A stretch of DNA of 64,000 bases, taken from CAVTSA01 sp963790575 (GTDB lineage: Bacteria; Chloroflexota; Dormibacteria; Dormibacterales; Dormibacteraceae). Numbering within the stretch: the first letter of the stretch is position 1; each line of letters begins with the position of its first letter. A program made the translations under genes and the position numbers. The DNA lies in NCBI GenBank assembly GCA_963790575.1, contig CAWBPD010000030.1, positions 62,001 to 126,000 of the forward strand. Direction: 5' to 3'. This document shows positions 9,584 through 18,298 of this stretch, in pieces. The notes under the pieces were generated by a model, which was not told the origin of the DNA, did not search any database, and was given only the letters and a program-made list of their open reading frames with translations.

Positions 9584-11170
9584 ATGGACCGTCAGCGGGC
9601 GGATGTCGTGGCTGAACCGCGCCCGCGGCTGAGCGAGCTGCGCCGCGTCGCCACCGCAGCCGGGCTGGCGCTCTTGTTCAGCGTCGTCCTCCCCGCTCTC
9701 GCCCTGGCCCGCGGCGGGGGCGGCGGCCACACCGGCGGCGGCGAGGGCGGGTTTGGCGGTGGAGGTGTCGGCGGTGGCGGCTTCGGAGGCGGTGGCGGCT
9801 ACTACCCGATCGGCGGCGGCGGGGGGGGACTTCCGCTCGGGTTCCTGATCCCGCTGGTGATCATCCTCATCATCTATTACCTCGCCCGCCACTCGTCCCG
9901 GCAGCGGTCCTACGACCCCTCGCCGGGCCGGCCGTATCAGCCGTACCGCGCGTCCGCGGTGGCGGTGGCGCCTGGCCCGGGCCCCGACCCGGGCGTTATC
10001 TCGGGCCTGGACGCGATCGCGGCGGCGGATCCCGACTTCGAGGCCGAGTCGTTCCTGCAGCGCTGCGAGATGGTGCTGTTCCTGGTCAAGCAGGCGTACC
10101 AAGAGCGCAACGTCCACCAGGGTCGCGCCTACCTGGCGAGCCCGCTGTACGAGACGTGGAAGGCCGAGGTCGAAAAGCTGCAGTCGACGACCGAGCACTG
10201 GCTGTTCGAGAACCTCAATGTGCGCTCACTGCACGTGGTGTCCGCCGAGCAGGGAGGTGAGCGGGAGTCGATCACGGTCCACTTCGACCTGGTCTCGGAC
10301 AACAAGCTGATCGACGACGAGACGGGGCGGGCCGTGCGCGACTCAGGGGAGGACATCCGGTACGGCGAGCGGTGGACGTTCACCCGGGCGGCGGACGCAC
10401 GGACGGTGGTGTCGGGCGGCGTGGTGGCCCAGAAGTGTCCGAACTGTGGCGCGCTGCTCGACCTGCACGAGGACGGAACCTGCAACTACTGCGGCGTCGA
10501 CGTCGCGAGTGGCAGGTACGACTGGACGGTGTCCCGCATCGAGAGCGCCGGCTTCAGCGGGATCCAGGCCGCCGACTCGCTGGGACTCCAGAAGCTCTCT
10601 CCCGAGGAGGGGTTGGCACTACTCAAGGGCGCCGACCCCGCCTTCGATGATCAGGAATTCGAGCGGCGTGCGGCGCAGGCGTTCATGGCCCTGCAGGAGG
10701 CGTGGCAGGGGCGGGACCTGGACGCGGCGCGGGCGTTCATGTCCCCTGGGCTCTACCTCAGCTGGTCGGCGCAGGTGAAGCAGTTGATCGAGCTGCACAA
10801 GATCAACCGCCTCGACGGGCTGCGCATCGACCAGATGGAGCCGGTGCGTGTCATCCACGGGAACGCGTTCGACGACCTCACGGTGCGGGTCACCGCCACC
10901 TGCGCCGACTACGAGGTCGACGAGCGGACGGGGCGGATCATCTTCGGCTCCCGCACCCCGAGCACGTTCAGCGAGTACTGGACCTTCCAGCGCTCCGTCG
11001 ACGCCAAGACGACCGACAAGCACGCGATCGACAAGGTGTGTCCCAACTGCGGGGCGCCACTCCAGATCAACGAGATCGGCGAGTGCCGGTACTGCCACGC
11101 GGCGGTGACCAGCGGGCGGTTCGACTGGGTCCTCTCCCGGATCGAGCAGGAAGACGAGTGGGCCGAGTAG
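9584..11170 (+). CDS. Membrane protein with two Tim44-like domains, each followed by a zinc ribbon
   Basis: 528 residues from the ATG at 9584 (GGAGAGG at 9568-9574). Residues about 20-44 look like a signal or first membrane segment (AAGLALLFSVVLPALALA). A Gly-rich stretch and a second hydrophobic helix (LPLGFLIPLVIILIIYYLA) follow. The rest is an internal duplication: two Tim44-like domains (around residues 165-280 and 360-480, each with an FxxRxxxxFxxxQxAWQ-type helix and an ERWTFTR/EYWTFQR strand). Each copy is followed by a zinc ribbon (CPNCGALLDLHEDGTCNYC; CPNCGAPLQINEIGECRYC) and a matching (S/T)GR(Y/F)DW(T/V)(V/L)SRIE tail. It is probably membrane-anchored and coupled to the SPFH neighbour. 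The role is unknown. Confidence 0.8.
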   Translation: MDRQRADVVAEPRPRLSELRRVATAAGLALLFSVVLPALALARGGGGGHTGGGEGGFGGGGVGGGGFGGGGGYYPIGGGGGGLPLGFLIPLVIILIIYYLARHSSRQRSYDPSPGRPYQPYRASAVAVAPGPGPDPGVISGLDAIAAADPDFEAESFLQRCEMVLFLVKQAYQERNVHQGRAYLASPLYETWKAEVEKLQSTTEHWLFENLNVRSLHVVSAEQGGERESITVHFDLVSDNKLIDDETGRAVRDSGEDIRYGERWTFTRAADARTVVSGGVVAQKCPNCGALLDLHEDGTCNYCGVDVASGRYDWTVSRIESAGFSGIQAADSLGLQKLSPEEGLALLKGADPAFDDQEFERRAAQAFMALQEAWQGRDLDAARAFMSPGLYLSWSAQVKQLIELHKINRLDGLRIDQMEPVRVIHGNAFDDLTVRVTATCADYEVDERTGRIIFGSRTPSTFSEYWTFQRSVDAKTTDKHAIDKVCPNCGAPLQINEIGECRYCHAAVTSGRFDWVLSRIEQEDEWAE

Positions 11171-11177
11171 GGGCGTT

Positions 11178-11313
11178 GGTGCACGTGCACCGACGGGTCC
11201 TGTCCGGCGCGGGTAACCCCCCGCAGGTGCACCAACGGGTCCTATCCGACGCGGGTAACCCCCCGCAGGTGCACCAACGGGTCCTATCCGAGGCGGGTAA
11301 CCCCCGGAGGTGC
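11178..11313. repeat. 42-bp tandem repeat with GTGCAC core
   Basis: Between convergent genes. Three units carry GTGCACC(A/G)ACGGGTCC at 11185, 11227 and 11269, exactly 42 bp apart, and share the downstream block GCGGGTAACCCC. A fourth, broken unit starts near 11309. Here the whole 42-bp unit is repeated, not only the palindrome. The first unit has the core doubled (GTGCACGTGCAC). The core is the same as at 1.25 and 2.43 kb. Confidence 0.9.
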
Positions 11314-11317
11314 GAAG

Positions 11318-11929
11318 TCAGCGTTCGGGCAGCCAGCCGGCGGCGACCGCCCCCTCGATCGCCGCGCTGACGAAGGGGGCGAGCTCCGGCGCCCCCTCGT
11401 CCACCTTGGCCAGGTTGGCGCGCACCTGACCGGCGGTCACCTGGTGCTCACGCCAGGAGCCACCGTGGTGGTCGAGGTTGAGCAGGAACGGCGCCAGCCG
11501 GTCGAGCGCGGCGGCGAACCGGGCGTCCGGCGTCTGGCGCGCCTCGAACTCCTCCCAGAGCTCCTCGAATCGCTCCCCCTGGTCGGCAGGCAGGAGTCCG
11601 AAGATGCGCGCCGCGGCCTTCCGTTCCCGGTCCAGCTTGTTCGCCTGGCCGGCCACGTCATAGATGTAGGTGTCGCCGGCGTCGATCTCGACCAGGTCGT
11701 GGACGATCAGCATCCGCAGCACGCGCTGCCGGTCGACCCCGGCAGGCGCGTACTCACCGAGGACCAGACAGATCAGCGCCACGTGCCAGGAGTGCTCGGC
11801 GGTGTTCTCGAGCCGGCTGCCGCCCGCCACCCGGGAGCGGCGCTCGACGCCGGTCAGGCGGTGTGCCTCGACCACGAAGGCGAGCTGCTCGGCCAGGCGG
11901 CCCTGCGCCCAGCCCTCCCGGCTCGTCAT
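11318..11929 (-). CDS. HD-domain hydrolase, YfbR/5'-deoxynucleotidase-like
   Basis: 203 residues. Metal ligands of the HD superfamily are present: histidine in ENTAEHSWHVAL, the HD pair in MLIVHDLVEIDAGDTY, and a downstream aspartate in ALDRLAPFLLNLDHHGG. Size and spacing match the YfbR-like HD_3 family, whose known member removes phosphate from deoxynucleoside 5'-monophosphates. The specificity here is not proven. It stands alone, convergent with the Tim44-like gene across the 42-bp repeat and divergent from ilvC. The upstream 101-base gap to ilvC must hold the promoters for both. Confidence 0.8.
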   Translation of the reverse strand: MTSREGWAQGRLAEQLAFVVEAHRLTGVERRSRVAGGSRLENTAEHSWHVALICLVLGEYAPAGVDRQRVLRMLIVHDLVEIDAGDTYIYDVAGQANKLDRERKAAARIFGLLPADQGERFEELWEEFEARQTPDARFAAALDRLAPFLLNLDHHGGSWREHQVTAGQVRANLAKVDEGAPELAPFVSAAIEGAVAAGWLPER

Positions 11930-11954
11930 ACTGCCTTGGACTCTACCTGCTGTA

Positions 11955-11990
11955 TCCCCACGAAACTCCGCAAGCTCTGTTTCGCGGGGA
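11955..11990 (+). promoter_or_regulatory. Hairpin in the ilvC leader
   Basis: TCCCCACGAAAC at 11955-11966 can pair with GTTTCGCGGGGA at 11979-11990, with one A-C mismatch and a 12-nt loop. It lies 40 bases before the ilvC ATG. There is no T-run after it and no leader peptide rich in Val/Leu/Ile, so classical attenuation is not supported. It may be a leader structure or an operator. Confidence 0.4.
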
Positions 11991-12030
11991 CCTCTCGAGA
12001 TGGCGGCGAATCAAACGGAGACGAGTACGG

Positions 12031-13035
12031 ATGCCGGTCACGATCTACTACGACAAGGATTGCCCGCCGACCCTCGATGAGAAGGTCGCGGTCATCGGCT
12101 ATGGCAGCCAGGGGCACGCGCACGCGCAGAACCTGAAGGATTCCGGCGTCGATGTCCGGGTCGGCCTGCACGAGGGGAGCAAGTCGAAGGCCAAGGCGGA
12201 GCGTCACGGGCTGCGCGTGGTGCCCGTGGCCCAAGCCGCTGAGGAGGCCGGCGTGATCATGATCCTGACCCCAGACGTGGGCCAGGGCAAGCTTTACCGA
12301 AACGAGATCGAGCCGCACCTGAGCGCGGGCAAGATGCTGATGTTCGCGCACGGGTTCTCCGTGCACTTCAAGCAGATCCAGGTGCCCGGCGACGTGGACG
12401 CGACCATGATCGCCCCCAAAGCCCCCGGCCACCTGGTTCGCAGCACCTACGTCGAAGGCACTGGCGTACCCATGCTGGTGGCCGTCTACCAGGACGCCAC
12501 CGGCCGCGCCAAGGAGCGCGCGCTCGCCTATGGCCGGGCCATCGGCGGAGGGCGTGCAGGCATCCTGGAGACCGACTTCAAGATCGAGACCGAGACCGAC
12601 CTCTTCGGTGAGCAGGCGGTGCTGTGCGGCGGGGTCTCGGCCCTGATCACCGCCGGGTTCGACACCCTGACCGAGGCCGGGTATCCGCCCGAGGCCGCGT
12701 ACTTCGAGGTCCTGCACGAGATGAAGCTGATCGTGGACCTGATGTACCGGGGCGGCCTCGCGTTCATGCGCTACTCGGTGTCCGACACCGCCGAGTGGGG
12801 GGACTACGTCTCCGGTCCCCGCATCATCGATCAGCGGGTCAAGGACGCGATGAAGCAGGTGCTGAGCGAGATCCAGGACGGCAGCTTCGCCGAGCGGTGG
12901 ATCGACGAGGCCAACAACGGCGGCCCCAACTTCGTGCGGCTGCGGGAACAGAATGCACGCCACCCGATCGAGGTGGTGGGCGCGGAGCTGCGCGGCATGA
13001 TGCCCTGGCTGCAGCCCCGGACCGAGGACGACTGA
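12031..13035 (+). CDS. ilvC: Ketol-acid reductoisomerase, class I
   Basis: 334 residues from the ATG at 12031. It carries out the isomerisation and NADPH reduction of acetolactate or acetohydroxybutyrate, the step before IlvD in branched-chain amino acid synthesis. The nucleotide-binding loop VIGYGSQGHAHAQNLKDSG is intact, and the specificity loop GLHEGSKSKAKAE has the serines and lysines typical of NADPH users. Metal and substrate residues are in DLFGEQAVLCGG and FEVLHEMKLIVDLMY, and the C-terminal knotted domain is complete (PWL near the end). Length is that of the short class. pheA follows on the same strand after 65 bases. Confidence 0.97.
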   Translation: MPVTIYYDKDCPPTLDEKVAVIGYGSQGHAHAQNLKDSGVDVRVGLHEGSKSKAKAERHGLRVVPVAQAAEEAGVIMILTPDVGQGKLYRNEIEPHLSAGKMLMFAHGFSVHFKQIQVPGDVDATMIAPKAPGHLVRSTYVEGTGVPMLVAVYQDATGRAKERALAYGRAIGGGRAGILETDFKIETETDLFGEQAVLCGGVSALITAGFDTLTEAGYPPEAAYFEVLHEMKLIVDLMYRGGLAFMRYSVSDTAEWGDYVSGPRIIDQRVKDAMKQVLSEIQDGSFAERWIDEANNGGPNFVRLREQNARHPIEVVGAELRGMMPWLQPRTEDD

Positions 13036-13037
13036 AA

Positions 13038-13088
13038 CCCGCCTTTGGTGCACGATCGCTGGTTGACTTGGACGGCAGCAAAGGCGGG
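13038..13088. repeat. Inverted repeat between ilvC and pheA, 42-bp arm spacing
   Basis: CCCGCCTTT at 13038-13046 is the perfect inverse complement of AAAGGCGGG at 13080-13088, and the arm starts are 42 bp apart. Just inside the left arm is GGTGCAC (13047-13053), part of the core seen in the other arrays. It follows the ilvC stop immediately and may be a hairpin between two same-strand genes. Confidence 0.6.
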
Positions 13089-13100
13089 GCAGGCGCCCCG

Positions 13101-13925
13101 ATGACGGTCGGCTATCAGGGGGAGCCAGGAGCCTATTCGGAGGAGGCGGCGGAGGCGTTGTTCCCGGGTGCGGAGACCCAGGGCTTCCGGGCCTTCCAAC
13201 TCGTCTTCGACGCGCTCGCCGCGGGCACCATCGAGCGGGCGGTGCTTCCGGTCGAGAACACGCTCGGCGGCATCGTCCAGGAGGTCAACGACTGCCTCTG
13301 GGAAAGCCCCGGCATGCGCGTGGTGGGCGAACGCATCCACCCGGTGCGGCACTGTCTCCTGGGCCACGCCGGCGAGCGCATCGTGCGCGCCGTCTCCCAC
13401 CCGCAGGCGCTGGCGCAGACGCGCGGGTGGCTCCACGCCCACGGGATCGAGGCCGTGGTGGGCGAGGACACCGCCGGCTCCGCCCGCCTGCTCGCCGAGC
13501 ATCCGGCGCCGGGCACCGCGGCCATCGCCAGCCGCGCGGCGGGACGCCGGTACGGCCTCGCCGTGCTGGCCGCCAACATCCAGGACGACGACTCCAACCG
13601 GACCCGCTTTCTGGTGGTGGAGCCGGGCACGGCGGCGCGGCCGCGAGCGGGCGGGCCCGGCTGGCGCACCTCGCTCGCGTTCGTCACCGGCCATGTCCCG
13701 GGCTCACTGGTGGCGGCCCTGCAGTCGCTGTCGGGTGAGGGGGTGAACCTGACCCGACTCGACTCGCGGCCGTTCGTCGGGCGGCCCTTCGAGTACCGCT
13801 TCTACCTCGACTTCGACATGCCCTCGGCGGAGGCGGGCGAGGCTGCCCTGCGTGCCCTCGAGCGCGCCGCCCATACGGTCCGGCTGTTCGGAAGCTACCC
13901 GGCGGCGGAGCCCACGCTGCGCTAG
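13101..13925 (+). CDS. pheA: Prephenate dehydratase with ACT domain
   Basis: 274 residues from the ATG at 13101. It converts prephenate to phenylpyruvate in phenylalanine synthesis. The catalytic domain shows GYQGEPGAYSEEAA at the start, PVENTLGGIVQEVND, SHPQALAQTRGWL and the catalytic threonine in SNRTRFLVV. The C-terminal ACT regulatory domain follows from about residue 188, with GHVPGSLVAAL and the DSRP version of the ESRP motif that binds phenylalanine for feedback control. There is no chorismate mutase domain, so it is the monofunctional type. It is convergent with the next gene across a strong inverted repeat. Confidence 0.95.
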   Translation: MTVGYQGEPGAYSEEAAEALFPGAETQGFRAFQLVFDALAAGTIERAVLPVENTLGGIVQEVNDCLWESPGMRVVGERIHPVRHCLLGHAGERIVRAVSHPQALAQTRGWLHAHGIEAVVGEDTAGSARLLAEHPAPGTAAIASRAAGRRYGLAVLAANIQDDDSNRTRFLVVEPGTAARPRAGGPGWRTSLAFVTGHVPGSLVAALQSLSGEGVNLTRLDSRPFVGRPFEYRFYLDFDMPSAEAGEAALRALERAAHTVRLFGSYPAAEPTLR

Positions 13926-13929
13926 TGTC

Positions 13930-14021
13930 GCCGGCGCCACAGCGCCGGTGCTGCCGTAGGGCGACATTGCCGGCGATGTGACGTTATTCCGGCCCGGATG
14001 ACGTTACATCGCTGGCAATGT
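13930..14021. repeat. Palindromic pair with 42-bp spacing between convergent genes; possible bidirectional terminator
   Basis: ACATTGCCGGCGATGT at 13964-13979 and ACATCGCTGGCAATGT at 14006-14021 start exactly 42 bp apart. Each is nearly self-complementary, and together with the TGACGTTATTCCGG...CCGGATGACGTTA segment between them they form an imperfect hairpin with arms of about 28 bases. A third GCCGGC lies upstream at 13930. Both flanking genes end into this gap. Confidence 0.8.
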
Positions 14022-14043
14022 GCCGGCATCGGGGCGCAGCAAG

Positions 14044-14646
14044 CTAGCCGGCGGTGGGGACGGGCGCCAGGCGCCCGGCGACGACGCGCTCCTTCGCGTG
14101 CTCGGCCACGGTCATCCCGTCCACGCGCTCGATCACCTTGGTGCGGGGATAGTAGGTAATGGTGAGGCGCACCTCGAGGGTCATCCCCGAGCGGCGGCGC
14201 TCGAGCGCACCCTGGACCCGGTCCAGGTCGGCGGCGCGGCCGGTGAACCACACGTGTTTGCCGTCGCCGTCTTTGAGCAGCAGCGCCCAGCCCCCCTCCC
14301 GCGCCGGCAGCAGCATCCGCACCTGGCCCTGGGTCGCGTTCGGCATCGTATTGCGGTCGTCCATGGCCGAGCTGATCATGGCGCGCGAGTAGAGCCCGAT
14401 CATCAGCGCCGCCGTGCTGAGCAGCGCGCCCGGAACCCAGAGCGCCAGGTACAGATACTCGGCGCCCAGCCCCCAGGCGGTGCCGCCGATCAGATAGAGC
14501 GGGAACGAGGCCATGGAGCCGAGCAGGCCCCATCGCCGCTGGCGGAGCGCGAACCGGAGCAACTCGGCGTTGTCGAGGCTGGCCAGGCAGATGCCGAGCC
14601 GCACTCGCACCCACGTCACGGGCAGCCCCAGGAGGGCTCTGAGCAT
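14044..14646 (-). CDS. Membrane protein of unknown function
   Basis: 200 residues. Two hydrophobic segments are visible, around residues 44-65 (ASFPLYLIGGTAWGLGAEYLYLAL begins it) and 70-90 (PGALLSTAALMIGLYSRA). A soluble C-terminal half follows with a KDGDGKHVWFTGRAADLDRVQGALERRR segment, split here only by description. I do not recognise the family. It ends into the palindromic terminator shared with pheA and starts 59 bases after the stop of the GAF/oxidoreductase gene on the same strand, so the two may be co-transcribed. Confidence 0.6.
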   Translation of the reverse strand: MLRALLGLPVTWVRVRLGICLASLDNAELLRFALRQRRWGLLGSMASFPLYLIGGTAWGLGAEYLYLALWVPGALLSTAALMIGLYSRAMISSAMDDRNTMPNATQGQVRMLLPAREGGWALLLKDGDGKHVWFTGRAADLDRVQGALERRRSGMTLEVRLTITYYPRTKVIERVDGMTVAEHAKERVVAGRLAPVPTAG

Positions 14647-14704
14647 TCGGGTAACTCTACGGCCACCGCCTCCGGACCGCAGGTGGGAACTGACCCGCCC
14701 GAGG

Positions 14705-17700
14705 TCAGGTGTGGCTCGCGCGCTCGCGCTGGATGTGCAGCGGCTCCGGAGGCTCCTGACTCTCGATCACCGGGATCGATGGCTCCGCGAACGAAGGTCT
14801 GGTCCCGATCTTGTAGCTCGACCAGTCGCCGTCGCGGAGCAAGCGCTTCGCCATCGCCTCCAATTCCTGGATGCGCTGGTTGGACCGGATCGCCTCGCGG
14901 ATGGTGAGGATGCCCACCGCCGGGTGCCGCTTCTCGATCACGTGGCGGAGCATGGTCAGGTGCGCGTTGTCGGGGACTCCCGGCTCGCGGATCTTGCGCA
15001 CCGCCGATCGCACGTTGCCCTGCGTCCCGTCGATCGCCTCACCGCGCCCGAAGTCGAACTTGTAGAAGTTGGCGCGGCCGCCACCGCTGGGATGCTCACC
15101 CGAGACCTTGATCCACTTCTGGTCGTCCACGCCCTTGCCGACGTCGATCACCAGGCGCACCGTCCGCCCGTTGTGGGGGAAGGTGCCCCGCACCCGGGCG
15201 TAGGTCTCCCGCTCGCCGCCGAACGGCTCGTGCCTGCCCACCTGCAGCGGCCGCTCGGGGTCGAGCGCGATGCGGTCGATGGGCGCGAGCAGGGAGACGA
15301 TCGCGAAGGCGTGCGGGATCAGGTCCGCCACCACTCCGATCTCCGCCGCCGCGCCGGTCAGCGGCTTCCCCTCCAGGATCTCGACCTTCACCTCCTCCAC
15401 CGTGTCCATGAAGTCGCGCAGCGTGCGCTCCTCGGTGAGCAGGAGTTGGAACAGGCGTACCTCGAGCTTGAAGTAGTAGTGGTCGGCCGCGATCAGCTCC
15501 ACTCCGCCGGGAGCGGTGTCGAGAAAGGCGCGATAGGCCTCGGGGGAGGCGCCCAACGGCTTCTCGATCACGGCCACGTCGGACAGCGAGTAGTAGCGGG
15601 CCAGTGTCGGCAGGTGGGTGGAGGCGGGCGTGGCGATGTAAGTGATGACGTAGCAGCTCGTCTCCAGCGCCAGTGCCAGCTGGTCGTGGCCGGGATTGTC
15701 CTCCGAGTCCCAGTAGATGACATCCCCGTTCTGGCGGATCTCCGCCTCCCGGGGCCCCAGGCGCTCGCGTGCCTCGGCGCGCTCCACGATGTGGATCCGG
15801 AAGTTGAAGAACTGCTTCAGCGTGAGCAGGTGCTCGTAGGCCTTCTGACCCCACATGCCGAAGCCGAGGAGGACGAAGTCCTTCTGGATGTGGTTCTCTT
15901 CCTCGGCCATGGCGTGCAGCCGGGCGTTCTTGATCGCGGTCGCCGACTGGTGTCCCAGGCTCTGCGCCAGCTGCACCTCGTCAGGGCGGAAGCGCCGGCG
16001 GCGGTCCTGCTGGACCAGGATGGCGGCGCCGATCGGCTCATCGCCGGCCAACAGCGGCACCACCATCAAGGAGCGCGCGTGGAAAGCCTGCTTGTAGTCC
16101 TCCGGTACCAGGTCGCTGCCTCCCGCATTCTCGATCACGAGCGGCTGCCCTCGGTCCAGCGCCTCGAACAGAAAGCCGTGCTGAGCGCGCTCGCCCCGCA
16201 GCCGCGCCCAGCGACGGTCCCCGGTGGAGTCGGCGGCGCCGTACCAGCCCGAGGTGTCCTCGTCGTAGAGGGCAACCTGGCAGAGGCTGGCATCGACGAG
16301 CCGGGCCAGGTTGCGGGCCACCAGGCGCAGTGTCTGATCGAGGTCGATGGAGGAGGAGATGGACTTGGAGACGTCGGAGGCGACCTCTAGCTGCTCCGCG
16401 TGGCGACGGGCCTCCTCATAGAGCCGGGCGGTGTCCACGGCGACCGCGATCTGCGAGCCGGCCGCACGCAGCGCCTCCACCTGGCGTCGCGAGGGCAGCT
16501 TCCCCGTTCGCACCTGGTACCCGACCTCGAGCACCCCCGTGGCGCGGTGCCGAACGTCGAGGCCGAAGGGCAGGAAGATCCGGATCAGCTCCCCATGCCG
16601 GTTGGCCACGAAGATCTCGGCGTCGAGTGTGAACGGCGGCGCCTCGCCAAGCGTCTCCGCGGTGACACCCTCTCCGACCAGTGCCACCGGGATGTGTTGC
16701 AGCACCTTGCCGTCGCGGCGCTGGACCGGTACGCCCACCGTCCGCACCTCCTCGGGTGTGTATCCCTCGAGGAAGCCGGTCGCACCATCGTCCCGGTTCG
16801 GCTGCTCGGGACCCACCACCACGGCCTGCCAGTGGCTGGCGCAGTAGGCCAGCACGTCGTCCGCCATCAAGGCCCGGTCCTGGGTCAGCGCCCACACCGG
16901 CACCCGGGTCCCACGCCGGCTGGTGGCACCGTCGGCGACCGCCTGCGAGCGGATCGTCTCCACCGTCGACGCACCCGCCGACGCCCGCACCGCGAGCCCA
17001 CCGTCTGGCCGCTCGCCGATCAGCGTGACGGTCGCGAAATCGAAGTCGAACTCGGGGGCGGAGGCGTCAGTCAGGCGCTGTGCGACCGCCTCCAGCACCT
17101 GCTGCCGGGAGGCGCCCGGACGCAGGATCGTGGTCGTCATCTTGCTCAGGGCGCTCAGCAGCCGGTTGCCACGCTCCAGGTCCCCGACCAGCTCCTCGCA
17201 GGCCAGCGCCCCTGTCATCATGTCGGCCGCGGCGCCGAGGAGGCTGTCGGTGGCCGGGGACCAGCGGACCCGTGCCAGCGGATCCCGCGAGAGCATGACG
17301 AGATACCCGCGAGGGTCCTGGTCGGCGGCACCCAGGCGTTGGGCGGCGACCGGATGGAGGCCCGAGTTGCGGGCCGCGTCCCGCAGCGCGTCCAGAGTCA
17401 GCTCGTCGGCGGCGGCCGTCTGCTCGGGCACCGGGATCTGCAGGGGCACCGCGATCGGCGCCTGGGCCGACACCAGATCCAGCGTGCCCCCCTGAGCCGA
17501 GAACCGGTAGACGGCCGCGGCGGCCTGGTCGGTCGCGTACAGCAATTCGGAGAGCGCGATCGCGAAGCGCCGCCGCAGCGCGGGGCCCTCTCCGTTGTCG
17601 TCCGCCGGAGGGGCGGCCAGCAGCTGCGCCAGGCGACGGGATCCGTGCAGGGCGGCGCGCTCGTCGTCCGAGAGGGCGTCCATGATGCGGTGCGCGGCCT

Positions 17701-18211
17701 CCGCGGCCAGGCCCTCCAGCTTGCGCAGCTTCTCGCCGTGGGGCAGGCGCGGGTCCGGCGGGTTGGGCTTCCCGTCGGCGCAGTAGTTCAGGTAGAGGTG
17801 CCCCATGAAGCGGTGGTGGGCGCGCAGCGGCAGCCCGAGCATGGACGTGACGCGGTGGCGCCGAACGAACGTGCTGTCGACCTCGGCCGGCGCGTTCGCC
17901 GCCACCAGCGTCTTCTGCACCACCGCCAGCCAGACGGACGAGCCGTACTGGCGAATGTGAAGATCGTCCGGCGCCTTGCCCTGGGCGCGGTCGGTGTCGT
18001 AGCGACCGAGCTGCTCCGTCTGGTCGGCGAGGGCGGCGGTGAGCCCCTCCTCAGACTGCCCCAGCACGAAGGGCGCGTAGTAGGTGCGGGTGGCGTCGTC
18101 CAGCAGGGTCAGCGACACCATGTCGGCGCCTGACGCGTGCTGGAACTCGTGAGTGAGCTCGCTCAGCAGAACGGGCAGTCGGGACGTTCGATTTTCGATG
18201 AGGCGGGCCAC
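14705..18211 (-). CDS. GAF-domain sensor fused to a C-terminal Gfo/Idh/MocA or G6PD-like oxidoreductase
   Basis: 1168 residues from a GTG at 18211. Frames starting further up would translate the 42-bp palindromic repeat, while this GTG has GGAGGAG 8 bases before it. Three GAF-like regions fill about residues 1-770: around ADMVSLTLLDDATRTYYAPF; around FDFATVTLIGERPDGGLAVRA; and around LCQVALYDEDTSGWYG up to SLMVVPLLAGDEPIGAAILV. From about residue 777 a dinucleotide-binding domain begins at FVLLGFGMWGQKAYEHLL, followed by IATPASTHLPTLARYYSL, EKPLGASPEAYRAFLD and AADHYYFK. These are the NAD(P) and substrate motifs of Gfo/Idh/MocA or glucose-6-phosphate dehydrogenase-like enzymes. No kinase, cyclase or phosphatase output is present. 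The likely logic is ligand- or redox-controlled enzyme activity. Confidence 0.8.
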   Translation of the reverse strand: MARLIENRTSRLPVLLSELTHEFQHASGADMVSLTLLDDATRTYYAPFVLGQSEEGLTAALADQTEQLGRYDTDRAQGKAPDDLHIRQYGSSVWLAVVQKTLVAANAPAEVDSTFVRRHRVTSMLGLPLRAHHRFMGHLYLNYCADGKPNPPDPRLPHGEKLRKLEGLAAEAAHRIMDALSDDERAALHGSRRLAQLLAAPPADDNGEGPALRRRFAIALSELLYATDQAAAAVYRFSAQGGTLDLVSAQAPIAVPLQIPVPEQTAAADELTLDALRDAARNSGLHPVAAQRLGAADQDPRGYLVMLSRDPLARVRWSPATDSLLGAAADMMTGALACEELVGDLERGNRLLSALSKMTTTILRPGASRQQVLEAVAQRLTDASAPEFDFDFATVTLIGERPDGGLAVRASAGASTVETIRSQAVADGATSRRGTRVPVWALTQDRALMADDVLAYCASHWQAVVVGPEQPNRDDGATGFLEGYTPEEVRTVGVPVQRRDGKVLQHIPVALVGEGVTAETLGEAPPFTLDAEIFVANRHGELIRIFLPFGLDVRHRATGVLEVGYQVRTGKLPSRRQVEALRAAGSQIAVAVDTARLYEEARRHAEQLEVASDVSKSISSSIDLDQTLRLVARNLARLVDASLCQVALYDEDTSGWYGAADSTGDRRWARLRGERAQHGFLFEALDRGQPLVIENAGGSDLVPEDYKQAFHARSLMVVPLLAGDEPIGAAILVQQDRRRRFRPDEVQLAQSLGHQSATAIKNARLHAMAEEENHIQKDFVLLGFGMWGQKAYEHLLTLKQFFNFRIHIVERAEARERLGPREAEIRQNGDVIYWDSEDNPGHDQLALALETSCYVITYIATPASTHLPTLARYYSLSDVAVIEKPLGASPEAYRAFLDTAPGGVELIAADHYYFKLEVRLFQLLLTEERTLRDFMDTVEEVKVEILEGKPLTGAAAEIGVVADLIPHAFAIVSLLAPIDRIALDPERPLQVGRHEPFGGERETYARVRGTFPHNGRTVRLVIDVGKGVDDQKWIKVSGEHPSGGGRANFYKFDFGRGEAIDGTQGNVRSAVRKIREPGVPDNAHLTMLRHVIEKRHPAVGILTIREAIRSNQRIQELEAMAKRLLRDGDWSSYKIGTRPSFAEPSIPVIESQEPPEPLHIQRERASHT

Positions 18212-18219
18212 AGCCGACG

Positions 18220-18226
18220 CTCCTCC
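18220..18226 (-). promoter_or_regulatory. Ribosome binding site deciding the GTG start at 18211
   Basis: On the minus strand GGAGGAG lies 8 bases before GTG at 18211. This is the only strong site in the open frame and excludes starts at 18301, 18343 and 18385, which all fall inside the repeat array. Confidence 0.8.
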
Positions 18227-18298
18227 AGTTGGGTCGAGATTGCGGATCGGACCATGCGCGGTCACCACTAGCTTCGCACTCGTGCGGTCGGAACGGGC

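Noticed and set aside
11930..12030. T-box or peptide attenuator before ilvC
   Set aside because: There is a hairpin but no T-run, no leader peptide rich in branched-chain codons and no T-box core sequence.
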